Shown here: one piece after another, positions 47,801 through 56,266 of the stretch
Layout of the letters: each line of letters starts with the position of its first letter
Position numbering within the stretch: position 1 is the first letter of the stretch
NCBI RefSeq assembly: GCF_014859355.1
Contig: NZ_JACUUJ010000019.1
Coordinates: forward strand, 1-58,061
Direction of reading: 5' to 3'
Length of the DNA: 58,061 nt
Source: Yoonia sp.
Lineage (GTDB): Bacteria > Pseudomonadota > Alphaproteobacteria > Rhodobacterales > Rhodobacteraceae
Program-made: the position numbers and the translations under genes
The notes under the pieces: model-generated
What the model was told of the DNA's origin: nothing
The model's database searches: none
Seen by the model: the letters and a program-made list of their open reading frames with translations, nothing else

Positions 47801-49023
47801 CAGCCTTGACCGAGCGGCTGCCCGCCTACACCGGCTTTGCCGCCGTGCTGTCGGGGGCTGGCCTGCCGATTTATATCTATGCGCCGAAATATTACGCCGA
47901 CACTTATGGCGTCAGTCTGACCGCGCTGGGGGCCGTGCTGTTCGGGTTGCGCCTGTTTGATGTGGTGCAAGACCCGGTGCTGGGCTGGATCAGCGAACGC
48001 CTGCGCACGGGCAAAAAGCTGATCATCACCGCCACGGCGCTGTTGCTGGCGCTGTCGATGCTGGGGCTTTTCGCTGTCACCCCACCCATCGCGCCGATAT
48101 GGTGGTTTGGGCTGACCATCACCGGGCTGTTCAGCGCCTTCAGCTTTCTGACCATCAACTTCTATGCCCAAGGCGTCAGCAAGGCCGGTGCGGGCCCCAA
48201 AGGGCATATCCGGCTGGCTGCCTGGCGCGAAAGCGGGGCGTTGTTGGGCGTTTGCATCGCGGCGGTGACACCGACCCTGTTGATCGATGTGGTCGCCACG
48301 CCCTTTGCCACCTTTGCCTATGGCTTTGCCGTGGTGACGTTGATTGCTGCGTGGTTCATGTGGCCCGAATGGAAGGGGCGCACCACGGCTGAACCTTCGC
48401 AGATCGGTGAAATTTTCGCCGATCCTGTTGCGCGCAGGCTTCTGATTCTAGCCTTGGTCAACGCTACACCGCTGGCTGTGTCATCCACGCTGTTCCTGTT
48501 CTACGTGGAAAGCCGCCTTGGCGCGCCGGGCTGGGAAGGCGCACTGCTGGTACTGTTTTTTCTGGCCGCAGCCCTGTCATCGCCGCTGTGGTCCGCACTG
48601 GCCGGGCGCTATGGGGAAAAACGGGTTTTGCTGACAGCCATGGTGCTGGCGGTTGCGTCATTTGGTTATACCATCACTTTATCGACCGGCGATGTGATCC
48701 CCTTTGCGATTGTATGCGTATTAAGTGGTGCAACGATCGGGGCAGACCTGACGCTTTTGCCCGCAATGTTTGCAAAACGATTGGCCGCCATATCGCCCGC
48801 AGGGGGGCAAGGGTTTGGCCTTTGGAATTTGGTGAACAAGTTCACGCTTGCCTTCGCCGCGGTGGTTCTGCTGCCGGTATTGGAAAAATCGGGGTTCGTG
48901 CCCGGGGTGCAGGCATCGCCGACGTCTGCCCTGACCATGCTGACGGTGCTTTACGCGCTGGTGCCGTCGCTTTTGAAACTTGTGGCGATCGGTCTTTTGG
49001 TTGCCACGAAACTAGAGGATTAG
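47797..49023 (+). CDS. MFS transporter, GPH/MFS_2 type
   Basis: This 408-residue membrane protein has about 11-12 hydrophobic segments. It overlaps the DUF1365 gene by four bases (ATGA). The N-terminal pattern IYIYAPKYYADTYGVSLTALG and LRLFDVVQDPVLGWISERLR is that of the glycoside-pentoside-hexuronide/Mfsd2 family; eukaryotic Mfsd2a moves lysophospholipids. In this operon a lipid or lipid-precursor substrate is attractive but inferred. The substrate is unknown. Confidence 0.88.
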   Translation: MTALTERLPAYTGFAAVLSGAGLPIYIYAPKYYADTYGVSLTALGAVLFGLRLFDVVQDPVLGWISERLRTGKKLIITATALLLALSMLGLFAVTPPIAPIWWFGLTITGLFSAFSFLTINFYAQGVSKAGAGPKGHIRLAAWRESGALLGVCIAAVTPTLLIDVVATPFATFAYGFAVVTLIAAWFMWPEWKGRTTAEPSQIGEIFADPVARRLLILALVNATPLAVSSTLFLFYVESRLGAPGWEGALLVLFFLAAALSSPLWSALAGRYGEKRVLLTAMVLAVASFGYTITLSTGDVIPFAIVCVLSGATIGADLTLLPAMFAKRLAAISPAGGQGFGLWNLVNKFTLAFAAVVLLPVLEKSGFVPGVQASPTSALTMLTVLYALVPSLLKLVAIGLLVATKLED

Positions 49024-49026
49024 AAG

Positions 49027-49599
49027 ATGAGTATTCTAACCTACATCCTGATTGGCGGCGCGATTGTTGCAGCCGTGATGGTGCTGAAATCGCGCTACAT
49101 GTCTTTTCAGGCGCAGACATCCGCAGATTATGCCGATGGTCCGGTTTTTGATATCCGCGAACAGTTCAACGGCCCGATCGCCTGCGAGGGCGTGATTTAC
49201 GGGCCAACAGGCCGGGTCACATCACGGTTTGTTGCAGATTTCGAAGCATCGTGGGATGGTAATGTCGGCACGATGACAGAAACCTTTCAGTATGATAGCG
49301 GGAACACGCAACAAAGGGTCTGGACGCTGACATTGGGAAATGACGGCGGTATCAAGGCCGAGGCCCCAGATGTTGTCGGCACCGGAACCGGCAAACAGCA
49401 AGGCTCTGCCGTGCTGCTGACCTACCGGATCAAGCTGGCGGACGAGGCGGGCGGCCATGTTCTGGATACGACCGACTGGATGTATCTGATGGCGAACGGC
49501 TCCATCATGAACCGCAGCCAGTTCCGCAAATTCGGCATCAAAGTTGCCGAGCTGGTCGCCACGATGCGTCCGAAAGATCAAGCATACGCAGGAGAGTGA
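49027..49599 (+). CDS. DUF3833 family protein
   Basis: This 190-residue protein has one N-terminal membrane anchor or uncleaved signal (ILIGGAIVAAVMVL). The rest is a beta-rich fold (EQFNGPIACEGVIYGPTGRV and LTYRIKLADEAGGHVLDTTD). I place it in DUF3833 by pattern; a lipocalin-like barrel is conceivable. The start is three bases after the transporter stop. It probably sits at the inner membrane facing the periplasm. The function is unknown. It ends next to the SDR gene. Confidence 0.82.
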   Translation: MSILTYILIGGAIVAAVMVLKSRYMSFQAQTSADYADGPVFDIREQFNGPIACEGVIYGPTGRVTSRFVADFEASWDGNVGTMTETFQYDSGNTQQRVWTLTLGNDGGIKAEAPDVVGTGTGKQQGSAVLLTYRIKLADEAGGHVLDTTDWMYLMANGSIMNRSQFRKFGIKVAELVATMRPKDQAYAGE

Positions 49600-49600
49600 C

Positions 49601-50338
49601 GTGAAGGAATGGCAGGGAAAACGATACTGGCTGGTTGGCGCAAGCGAAGGTCTGGGGCGCGCTGTTGCACATCGTCTTAGCCGCGTCGGGGCCGAGGTGA
49701 TTGTTTCTGCCCGGTCAGAGGATCGTTTAAAAGAACTCGTCGCCGAATTGCCCGGCAAAGCATCTTATATCAAGGTTGACGTGACAGACCGCGCCGCCGT
49801 CGAAGCAGCCGCAAAAGAAGCGGGCGAACTTGACGGCGTAGTTTATCTGGCCGGTGTCTATTGGCCAATGAAAGCCAGCGCATGGGACAACGAAAAAGCC
49901 GACCTGATGGGCGAAATCAACTATCTGGGTGCATCCCGCGTTGTGGGGGCCGTGATTGGCGATATGATCAAACGCGACCGTGGGCATATTGTGCTGACCG
50001 GGTCACTGTCAGGGTTTCGCGGGTTGCCGGGTGCGATCGGCTATTCCGCATCCAAGGCGGGGGTGATGGCGCTGGCGGAATCGATGCAGGCGGATTTGCA
50101 TCGGTCGAATATTCAGGTGCAGGTGATCAACCCCGGCTTCATCAAAACCCGCCTGACCGAAAAGAACGATTTCACCATGCCCTTCATCATGTCGCCCGAC
50201 GACGCCGCGCGCGAAGTGTTCGAACATATGAATGGTGACAGTTTCAAAAAAAGCTTTCCCATGATTTTTTCATGGGTGTTCCGGCTGTCGCAATTCATGC
50301 CCGATTGGTTGTATTATCGCCTGTTCGGCGCACGCTAA
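49601..50338 (+). CDS. short-chain dehydrogenase/reductase
   Basis: This 245-residue SDR starts at GTG 49601 with GGAG seven bases before; the start lies two bases after the DUF3833 stop. The cofactor motif is VGASEGLGRAVA (about 13-24), with the Ser in LTGSLSGF and the catalytic YSASKAGV (about 149-156). The C-terminal part has VNPGFIKTRLT. The substrate is unknown. It is the last gene of the sigma-E operon, and its length and sequence type fit the R. sphaeroides arrangement as I remember it. Confidence 0.88.
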   Translation: MKEWQGKRYWLVGASEGLGRAVAHRLSRVGAEVIVSARSEDRLKELVAELPGKASYIKVDVTDRAAVEAAAKEAGELDGVVYLAGVYWPMKASAWDNEKADLMGEINYLGASRVVGAVIGDMIKRDRGHIVLTGSLSGFRGLPGAIGYSASKAGVMALAESMQADLHRSNIQVQVINPGFIKTRLTEKNDFTMPFIMSPDDAAREVFEHMNGDSFKKSFPMIFSWVFRLSQFMPDWLYYRLFGAR

Positions 50339-50353
50339 AAAGTGTCAGATCAT

Positions 50354-50380
50354 ATCTGGCGCACGACAATTGCGCCAGAT
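50354..50380. other. 10-bp inverted repeat after the SDR gene
   Basis: ATCTGGCGCA, seven bases, TGCGCCAGAT. It is a strong hairpin 16 bases after the SDR stop but without a following T run. It may end the sigma-E operon mRNA or act as an operator for the DUF3775 gene. Confidence 0.55.
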
Positions 50381-50431
50381 CAAGGTAGGGTAGTGACGCT
50401 TTCGCCAGATTAAAACAAAGGAGGCTGCACC

Positions 50432-50758
50432 ATGTTACCAATTGCAACAGATAAGGTCGCCGAAGTCATCATTCTTGCCCGTGAATTGGACCGGACTGAA
50501 CCTGAATTCGACGCGTTCGTGGGGCGTTTGAACGAAGACGAACAGGCCGCGCTTGTTGCCGTCTTCTGGGTCGGGCGCGGCACCTTTGATGCCGAAGATT
50601 TGCAAGAGGCGTTGGACACCGCCACGAATGAAGCGACAACCCCGACGGCCGAATACCTTAAGGGATCCCCCTTGCTTGCCACACATCTGGAGACAGGCTT
50701 ATACGCGCTTGGGATCGACGCCACCGACGCCGAGGATCGCCTGATCAAGCCTGTGTAA
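50432..50758 (+). CDS. DUF3775 protein
   Basis: This 108-residue soluble protein has a strong AAAGGAGG ribosome-binding site. DUF3775 is recognised by ELDRTEPEFDAFVGRLNEDE, AALVAVFWVGRGTF and the C-terminal GSPLLATHLETGLYALG. The function is unknown. Its TAA forms the left edge of a palindrome that also contains the stop of the convergent gene. Confidence 0.85.
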   Translation: MLPIATDKVAEVIILARELDRTEPEFDAFVGRLNEDEQAALVAVFWVGRGTFDAEDLQEALDTATNEATTPTAEYLKGSPLLATHLETGLYALGIDATDAEDRLIKPV

Positions 50759-50779
50759 GGTGGATTTCAATCCACCCTT
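50757..50779. repeat. GTAAGG palindromic element, copy 2
   Basis: AAGGTGGATT, TC, AATCCACCCTT, with one extra base in the right arm as in copy 1. It contains the stop codons of both convergent genes (TAA at its left edge, TGA of the GST gene in its centre). A bidirectional terminator role is plausible. Confidence 0.72.
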
Positions 50780-51684
50780 GCCCAGTCCACCAGTGGTCCG
50801 ATCGGGATGATCCCCAGCGGATTGCGCTTTTCAGACGCGCTGAAATAACCGCGTTTATAGATATCAAATCGCACCGTGTCCGCGACACCGGGCATATGAT
50901 AGATGCGCCGCGCATAGGGCCACAGATGCGCATAATCGCTGATTTTGCGCAGGTTGCAGCGAAACGCATAATGATAGGCCACATCGAAACGGGCCAATGT
51001 GGGGAACAGGCGCAGATCGGATTCGGTGAAATCATCGCCGCACAGCCAGCGATGCGATGCCAGATGCGCGTCAATCCGGTCCAGCGTGTCAAACACCTGA
51101 TGGGCGGCGGTTTCATAGGCGTCTTGTGTTGATGCGAACCCGGCGCGGTAAACCCCGTTGTTTACGGTTTCATAGATCAGCGCGTTCCAGTCGTCGATCT
51201 GGTCGCGCAGGGCATCCGGAAGCAGGTCCGGCCCATCAAACGCCGCATTCAGCATCCGCACGATATCGGCAGATTCGTTGCTGACCATGCAGCCCTGCAC
51301 CTTGTCCCACAGCACCGGCACCGTCAGACGGCCCGTGTATTCCATGGGATCGGCACTATAAACCTCATGCAGCGCCCGCACGCCCAGCAGCGGGTCGGAA
51401 AATGCGCCGGTTTCATCGTAAACCCAGCCCTGATCGGTGCGATTGGGCCGGGCATACGACACGGTGATATCATCAAGCCCCTTGATCACACGGGTCAGCA
51501 GTGCACGATGCGCCCAAGGGCAGTTCCACGCCACAAACAGGTGATAGCGCGCCGCCTCTGCCGGGAAATGCGCATCACCGATCCAGTTGCGCACGGTGCT
51601 GCGGCTGCGTTCCCATGCACCTGAAGGCAAGGTCGCCGTGACATCGTCGCCCGTGTGATAGACCCCATCAACCATATACCCCAT
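50767..51684 (-). CDS. glutathionyl-hydroquinone reductase (Xi-class GST)
   Basis: This 305-residue GST-fold enzyme reduces glutathionyl-hydroquinones. The catalytic Cys55 lies in the family hallmark NCPWAHR. The C-terminal FDVAYHYAFRCN and DIYKRGYF carry the Tyr pair of the Xi class. It starts with a one-base TGATG overlap with the saccharopine dehydrogenase gene. The last codons lie in the palindrome. A role in quinone or aromatic detoxification is expected from the family. Confidence 0.93.
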   Translation of the reverse strand: MGYMVDGVYHTGDDVTATLPSGAWERSRSTVRNWIGDAHFPAEAARYHLFVAWNCPWAHRALLTRVIKGLDDITVSYARPNRTDQGWVYDETGAFSDPLLGVRALHEVYSADPMEYTGRLTVPVLWDKVQGCMVSNESADIVRMLNAAFDGPDLLPDALRDQIDDWNALIYETVNNGVYRAGFASTQDAYETAAHQVFDTLDRIDAHLASHRWLCGDDFTESDLRLFPTLARFDVAYHYAFRCNLRKISDYAHLWPYARRIYHMPGVADTVRFDIYKRGYFSASEKRNPLGIIPIGPLVDWARVD

Positions 51685-52733
51685 CAGGCAACCACCCTGT
51701 CATAACAGGCGCGCGCCCGCCCCCACACACCCTGATCCAGCGCATCCAGCGCCAGCAGATGCGGCAGCAACTGGTCGGCAAAATCCGCACTGCTTTCTGC
51801 AGGCAGCATAGAGGGCAGGTTATCAATCGCGGTGACATCCAGCACTGGCGCGTCATTCACACGCAGCGCAGGCGCATCCCATGTGGTTGTCCGGTCATAG
51901 ACCTTGATCGGGGAAAAGTCGCTGTCGGGGTCGCAGGCGATATCGCCGATCACGCTCAGGCTGCGCGCGGCAACCTTGGCGCTGACTGGCACAAAAACTG
52001 GCGTGCCAGGACGTGCCAAGATGCAGTTAAGGAATATGTCATGGGCCAAAATCTGGGGGAATGGCCCGCCCGATGCCGTTTCGGCCATATCCCATTTTGT
52101 CGTCGCAACCCCCATCGCATGGCACAGATCCGCCGCCCCTGTGCCCACTCGGCCCAGCGCCCCGATGATCAGCGCCGTTGGACGCGCGGTGCCAAGCGCC
52201 TCAAGCCCCTGTTGCAGATCGGCCAGCATGTGGTTTGCGCTGGGATAGCCATGCACAGGCCCCGCGATTTCGCCGCGCTGTTGTGCCATCCAGCACATCA
52301 GCGCGACCCCTGCCCCGGCATAGCCCGCCCAGTAGCCAAAGGCGGCAACGCGGCGCCCATCCGCATCGGTCAGATATTCCAGATCCAGCAGCAGGCCGCC
52401 CCCGGCGCTGAACCTGTCCAGCAGCACCTTGCCCGCGGGCTGCCCCTTGTAGGCATGACCGAACATGATGTGGCAATGCGGCAGCGGTGTGCCATCATCG
52501 GGCAGTTCCTTCAGCCCGAAAATAATCGCATCGCGGGGTGCGTCGGGCCACGAAAACTCTGGCGCTGTGGTACAGCCGGCGGCAATGTAATCGGCGATGG
52601 GAATGATCCGCTGACGGCTTTCCTCGATCGTGACCTTGATACCTGCGGCGATCAGCCGTGCCGCCCCCTGCGGTGTCAGCCCGACCCGTTCTTCATGTGC
52701 GCGGCTTTCCGACCGGACCCAAAGATGCACCAT
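51684..52733 (-). CDS. saccharopine dehydrogenase (NAD, lysine-forming type)
   Basis: This 349-residue enzyme interconverts saccharopine with lysine and 2-oxoglutarate. Catalytic residues correspond to Lys in FGLKELPDD (about 73-81) and His in FGHAYKGQ (about 92-99), as in yeast Lys1. The nucleotide-binding part has IIGALGRVGTGAADL. It overlaps the GST gene upstream by ATGA (ATG 52733). Roseobacters degrade lysine through saccharopine, so catabolism is the likely direction. Its operon with glutathione enzymes is unexplained. Confidence 0.93.
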   Translation of the reverse strand: MVHLWVRSESRAHEERVGLTPQGAARLIAAGIKVTIEESRQRIIPIADYIAAGCTTAPEFSWPDAPRDAIIFGLKELPDDGTPLPHCHIMFGHAYKGQPAGKVLLDRFSAGGGLLLDLEYLTDADGRRVAAFGYWAGYAGAGVALMCWMAQQRGEIAGPVHGYPSANHMLADLQQGLEALGTARPTALIIGALGRVGTGAADLCHAMGVATTKWDMAETASGGPFPQILAHDIFLNCILARPGTPVFVPVSAKVAARSLSVIGDIACDPDSDFSPIKVYDRTTTWDAPALRVNDAPVLDVTAIDNLPSMLPAESSADFADQLLPHLLALDALDQGVWGRARACYDRVVA

Positions 52734-53335
52734 CACAGCATCCCCAATTCATAGACCCGCTGCACCGACCGGCGGGTGTTCATCCGATGCTGAAAAGCCG
52801 CTAGATTGGGGTAGCGGGACACATCCACGCCATCGCCCGGCAACCATGTCAGCACAACGTAAAGATAGGCGTCAGAGACGATCATGCCATCAGCCCCCCA
52901 AAAAGGAAGCTGCGGCAGGAATTCTTCCAGATAGTCGCAACTTGCGGCCATGGTCGCAGGCACCTTGCGTTTCATATCCTGTATCGCGTTCGGATCATCC
53001 GCCCACCGGTTGCCGCGCGCACCATGGGCGTGGTTCACATGCATTGTGCTTGCAAGGTAATACATCAATTCGCGCATCCGCGCCGCCGCCAGCGCATTGT
53101 CTGGCACCATATCAGGCGCGATATATTCAAGGATCGCCCCCGTTTCAGTCAAAACCCCATCCGGGGTTTCTAACGCCGGCACGCGGCCCTTGGGGTTGAT
53201 CTGGTGATAGGCGGGTTTAGTCTGTTCGGCGGCGCTGAAATCGACCAACACAGGATCATAGGGCAACCCCGCTTCTTCCAGCACAATTGCTGGCGCGATG
53301 GATATCGTGCGGGGGGCATAGTGCAGTTTGAACAA
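52733..53335 (-). CDS. glutathione S-transferase
   Basis: This 200-residue GST has an N-terminal thioredoxin-like domain (about 1-78) with NPKGRVPALETPDG and LTETGAIL (glutathione-binding Glu-Thr), and an alpha-helical C-terminal domain. The start is TTG 53335 with AGGA a few bases upstream; no ATG is available. It overlaps the saccharopine dehydrogenase gene by ATGA. The class is uncertain (beta- or zeta-like). Confidence 0.9.
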   Translation of the reverse strand: MFKLHYAPRTISIAPAIVLEEAGLPYDPVLVDFSAAEQTKPAYHQINPKGRVPALETPDGVLTETGAILEYIAPDMVPDNALAAARMRELMYYLASTMHVNHAHGARGNRWADDPNAIQDMKRKVPATMAASCDYLEEFLPQLPFWGADGMIVSDAYLYVVLTWLPGDGVDVSRYPNLAAFQHRMNTRRSVQRVYELGML

Positions 53336-53347
53336 TGTCCTGATCCT

Positions 53348-53992
53348 TCAGTAATGTGTCATTGCATGGGTGCGATCGGCCCTGTCCAGATGCGGAATCG
53401 CGTTGAAACCACCCAAGATCGGCCCTTGCGGAATGACATGCACCCGGTGGATCGAGGTGTTCAAGATCGGCAGCAGAATATGCGCCATGCGCGTCGGATC
53501 AAGCCCCAGCAAGTGCCTGACGATCATGCCGATCACCCCGCCGGATGTGATGCATAGGATGCGCACACCGGGTTGCGCGGCCTCTTGCAAAACAGAGGCC
53601 ACACGTTCCTCAAACGAAGCAAAGGTTTCAACACCTTTGATCTCGGCCCTGTGCCACGCCTCCATGACCTGCGGCACGTGGGCGGCGAAATCCGCAGGGC
53701 CAGGGAAAGGGACGCCGTGGACATCCTGTAATGCCTTGCCAAGGTTGAAATAATCCATCTCGTTCAAGCGCGGGTCAATCAACGGGGCATCATGGCCAAG
53801 GCCGGCGGCGGTTTCGCGATGGCGGCGCAGACTGCCGCTGATCACCTTGTCGAACGGTTTTTCCCGTTCGTTCAGGTAATCGCCCAGCCAGCGCGCTTGC
53901 TGGTGGCCCAGATTTGACAGCTTGTCATAGCTTTCTTCGTCATTGGCCGCGGAATTCGCCTGCCCGTGCCGTATCAGAATAATCTCGCCCAT
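53348..53992 (-). CDS. histidine phosphatase family protein
   Basis: This 214-residue protein has the phosphoglycerate-mutase-like fold with the LIRHGQAN motif (His9). Arg57 (SLRRHRE) and Glu78 fit the other active-site positions. The second active-site His, usually in an HGG motif, is Ser150 here (ITSGGVIG). It has a strong AGGAGG ribosome-binding site before ATG 53992 and is the first gene of the operon ending with the hydroquinone reductase. The substrate is unknown. Confidence 0.85.
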   Translation of the reverse strand: MGEIILIRHGQANSAANDEESYDKLSNLGHQQARWLGDYLNEREKPFDKVISGSLRRHRETAAGLGHDAPLIDPRLNEMDYFNLGKALQDVHGVPFPGPADFAAHVPQVMEAWHRAEIKGVETFASFEERVASVLQEAAQPGVRILCITSGGVIGMIVRHLLGLDPTRMAHILLPILNTSIHRVHVIPQGPILGGFNAIPHLDRADRTHAMTHY

Positions 53993-54047
53993 CGGTCCCT
54001 CCTGCGAGGTCAGGGTTACGGGGTCGGCGGCCTGTTGGCAACGCCCG

Positions 54048-54073
54048 GTAAGGTGGATTTAAATCCATCCTAT
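54048..54073. repeat. GTAAGG palindromic element, copy 3
   Basis: GTAAGGTGGATTT, AAATCCATCCTAT: the arms match except at three positions. It lies in the 159-bp divergent region between the phosphatase and recQ, about 80 bases upstream of recQ, so it cannot be terminating either of them as a 3' element. Confidence 0.65.
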
Positions 54074-54151
54074 GGCAAGCGATCCCTTGTTCGCGGATTC
54101 CGCCTGTGGGATTGTCGCAGCAACGCGCAGATAACAAACAGGTCCCCTTGC

Positions 54152-56188
54152 ATGAACGCCGCCACGCTGCTTCGCGATGTCTTTGGCTTTGATGCCTTTC
54201 GCCCCGGTCAGCAGGATATCGTGCAGGCCGTCGTGGACGGGCAGAACACCCTTGCCATCATGCCCACGGGCGGCGGTAAATCGCTGTGTTTTCAATTGCC
54301 TGCGCTGGTCCGCGACGGTGTGACGGTCGTGATTTCCCCGCTGATTGCCCTGATGCGCGATCAGGTGCGCGGCCTGCGCGAGGCCGGGGTGGACGCGGGC
54401 GCGCTGACATCCGGCAATACGCCGGAAGAAACCGACGCCGTCTTTGCTTCGCTTGAGGCAGGCACGCTGAAACTGCTTTACATGGCCCCCGAACGCCTTG
54501 CCTCTGGCGGGACGATGAACATGCTGCGCCGCGCCGGCGTCTGCCTCATCGCCGTGGACGAGGCGCATTGCGTCAGCCAGTGGGGCCATGATTTTCGCCC
54601 CGATTACCTGCGCATCGGTGAATTGCGCCGCACGCTGGATGTACCGCTGGCCGCCTTTACCGCGACCGCGGATGCCGAAACGCAGGCAGAAATCGTCCAG
54701 AAACTGTTCGACGGCCAGCCGCCTGCAACCTTTCTGCGCGGGTTTGACCGGCCCAACATACATCTGGCGTTCGCCGTAAAGGACAGCCCGCGCGCGCAAA
54801 TCCTGAACTTTGCCGCCGCCCGTAAGGGGCAATCCGGCATCGTGTATTGCGGCACCCGCGCAAAAACCGAAACGCTGGCCCGCGCGCTGGCCGAAACCGG
54901 CCACCTGACCTGCCACTATCACGGCGGGATGGAGGCAGAGGATCGCCGCATCGTCGAACGCCGTTTCCAGCAAGAGGACGGGCTGATCGTTTGTGCCACG
55001 GTCGCATTCGGGATGGGCATCGACAAACCCGATATCCGCTGGGTCGCCCATGCCGATCTGCCCAAGTCGATCGAGGCTTATTATCAGGAAATCGGCCGCG
55101 CGGGCCGTGATGGCGACCCTGCCGAAACGCTCACGCTGTTTGGCCCCGACGATATCCGCTATCGCCGCCAGCAGATCGACGAAGGTCTGGCGCCCCCCGA
55201 ACGCCGTGCCGCCGATCACGGACGGCTGAACGCCTTGCTGGGTCTGGCCGAGGCACTGCGCTGTCGCCGCCAGAACCTGCTGGGGTATTTCGGGGAAACG
55301 TCCCAGCCTTGCGGCAATTGCGACCTTTGCGACAAACCCGCCGAGGTGTTCGATGCCACGACCGCCGTGCGCATGGCGCTGTCTGCGGCGTTGCGCACCG
55401 AAGAATGGTTCGGCGCGGGCCACCTGATCGACATTCTGCGCGGCGACCTAACGGACAAGATCCAGCAACGCGGGCATGACGGCCTGCCCACCTTTGGTGT
55501 GGGCAAGGAATACGACAAACGCCAGTGGCAGGCGATTTTCCGGCAGATGATGGGCCACGACCTGATGCGCCCCGACCCCGACCGCCACGGTGCGCTGCGC
55601 ATGACCGAGGCCGCCCGCCCCATTCTGCGCGGCGAGGCGACGATCGAATTGCGCCGCGACACGATTCGCGCCGCGCGCGGCACCGGCCCAAAGGTGCGCA
55701 CGCAGGTCAGCGATGAAGACGCGCCGCTGCTTTCCGCGCTCAAGGCGAAACGCCGGTTTCTGGCCGAACAGGCGAACGCCCCTGCATATATCATTTTCAA
55801 CGACCGCACCCTGATCGAAATGGCCGAACGCAAGCCGCGCACATTGGACGAGATGGCAAATATCGGCGGTGTCGGTGCGAAAAAGCTGGAAAGCTATGGC
55901 CGCGCCTTTCTAGAGGTGATCGCCGGTGCGGTGGATGACATCCACCCCGCCCGCCGCAAACTGGCCGGGCGCGACGAAGGCGCGATTTATGACCGCCTGA
56001 TGCAGGTGCAGGCGCAGCTGGCCCGCGGCCCCCATGGTGCCGACAAACCGATGAGCTGTTCTGCATCGCTGCTGGCCAAAGTGGCCCAGATGCGCAGCGC
56101 CGATGCAGATCAACTGGCGCGGTTGATCGGCGACAGATACGTCGAACGCTTTGGCGATGCGTTTCTGGAAGTGCTGGAAGGCGGCTGA
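54152..56188 (+). CDS. recQ: ATP-dependent DNA helicase RecQ
   Basis: This 3'-5' DNA helicase has 678 residues from ATG 54152; longer readings run back across the palindrome. Walker A is MPTGGGKS (about 44-51), Walker B is DEAHCVSQWGHDFRPDY (about 138-154), and QEIGRAGRDG is motif VI (about 311-320). The RQC domain zinc cysteines appear in CRRQNLL then CGNCDLC. An HRDC domain (about 520-600) contains TLDEMANIGGVGAKKLESYG. It is transcribed alone. Confidence 0.96.
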   Translation: MNAATLLRDVFGFDAFRPGQQDIVQAVVDGQNTLAIMPTGGGKSLCFQLPALVRDGVTVVISPLIALMRDQVRGLREAGVDAGALTSGNTPEETDAVFASLEAGTLKLLYMAPERLASGGTMNMLRRAGVCLIAVDEAHCVSQWGHDFRPDYLRIGELRRTLDVPLAAFTATADAETQAEIVQKLFDGQPPATFLRGFDRPNIHLAFAVKDSPRAQILNFAAARKGQSGIVYCGTRAKTETLARALAETGHLTCHYHGGMEAEDRRIVERRFQQEDGLIVCATVAFGMGIDKPDIRWVAHADLPKSIEAYYQEIGRAGRDGDPAETLTLFGPDDIRYRRQQIDEGLAPPERRAADHGRLNALLGLAEALRCRRQNLLGYFGETSQPCGNCDLCDKPAEVFDATTAVRMALSAALRTEEWFGAGHLIDILRGDLTDKIQQRGHDGLPTFGVGKEYDKRQWQAIFRQMMGHDLMRPDPDRHGALRMTEAARPILRGEATIELRRDTIRAARGTGPKVRTQVSDEDAPLLSALKAKRRFLAEQANAPAYIIFNDRTLIEMAERKPRTLDEMANIGGVGAKKLESYGRAFLEVIAGAVDDIHPARRKLAGRDEGAIYDRLMQVQAQLARGPHGADKPMSCSASLLAKVAQMRSADADQLARLIGDRYVERFGDAFLEVLEGG

Positions 56189-56266
56189 AAGCAGCCGGAC
56201 AGCTGGCAAAGCTTGACCGCCCGCGTCCATCCCACTAGCAACCGCGCAGCTTCAAAGGACAAGACA

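Noticed and set aside
50354-50380. Intrinsic terminator after the SDR gene
   Set aside because: The hairpin is strong but is followed by CAAGG rather than a T run, so I list it only as an inverted repeat.
51759-52754. 331-codon plus-strand frame across saccharopine dehydrogenase
   Set aside because: It is antisense to a gene with clear catalytic motifs.
54059-55423. 454-codon minus-strand frame across recQ
   Set aside because: It is antisense to recQ, has no recognisable domain and no promoter or ribosome-binding site.
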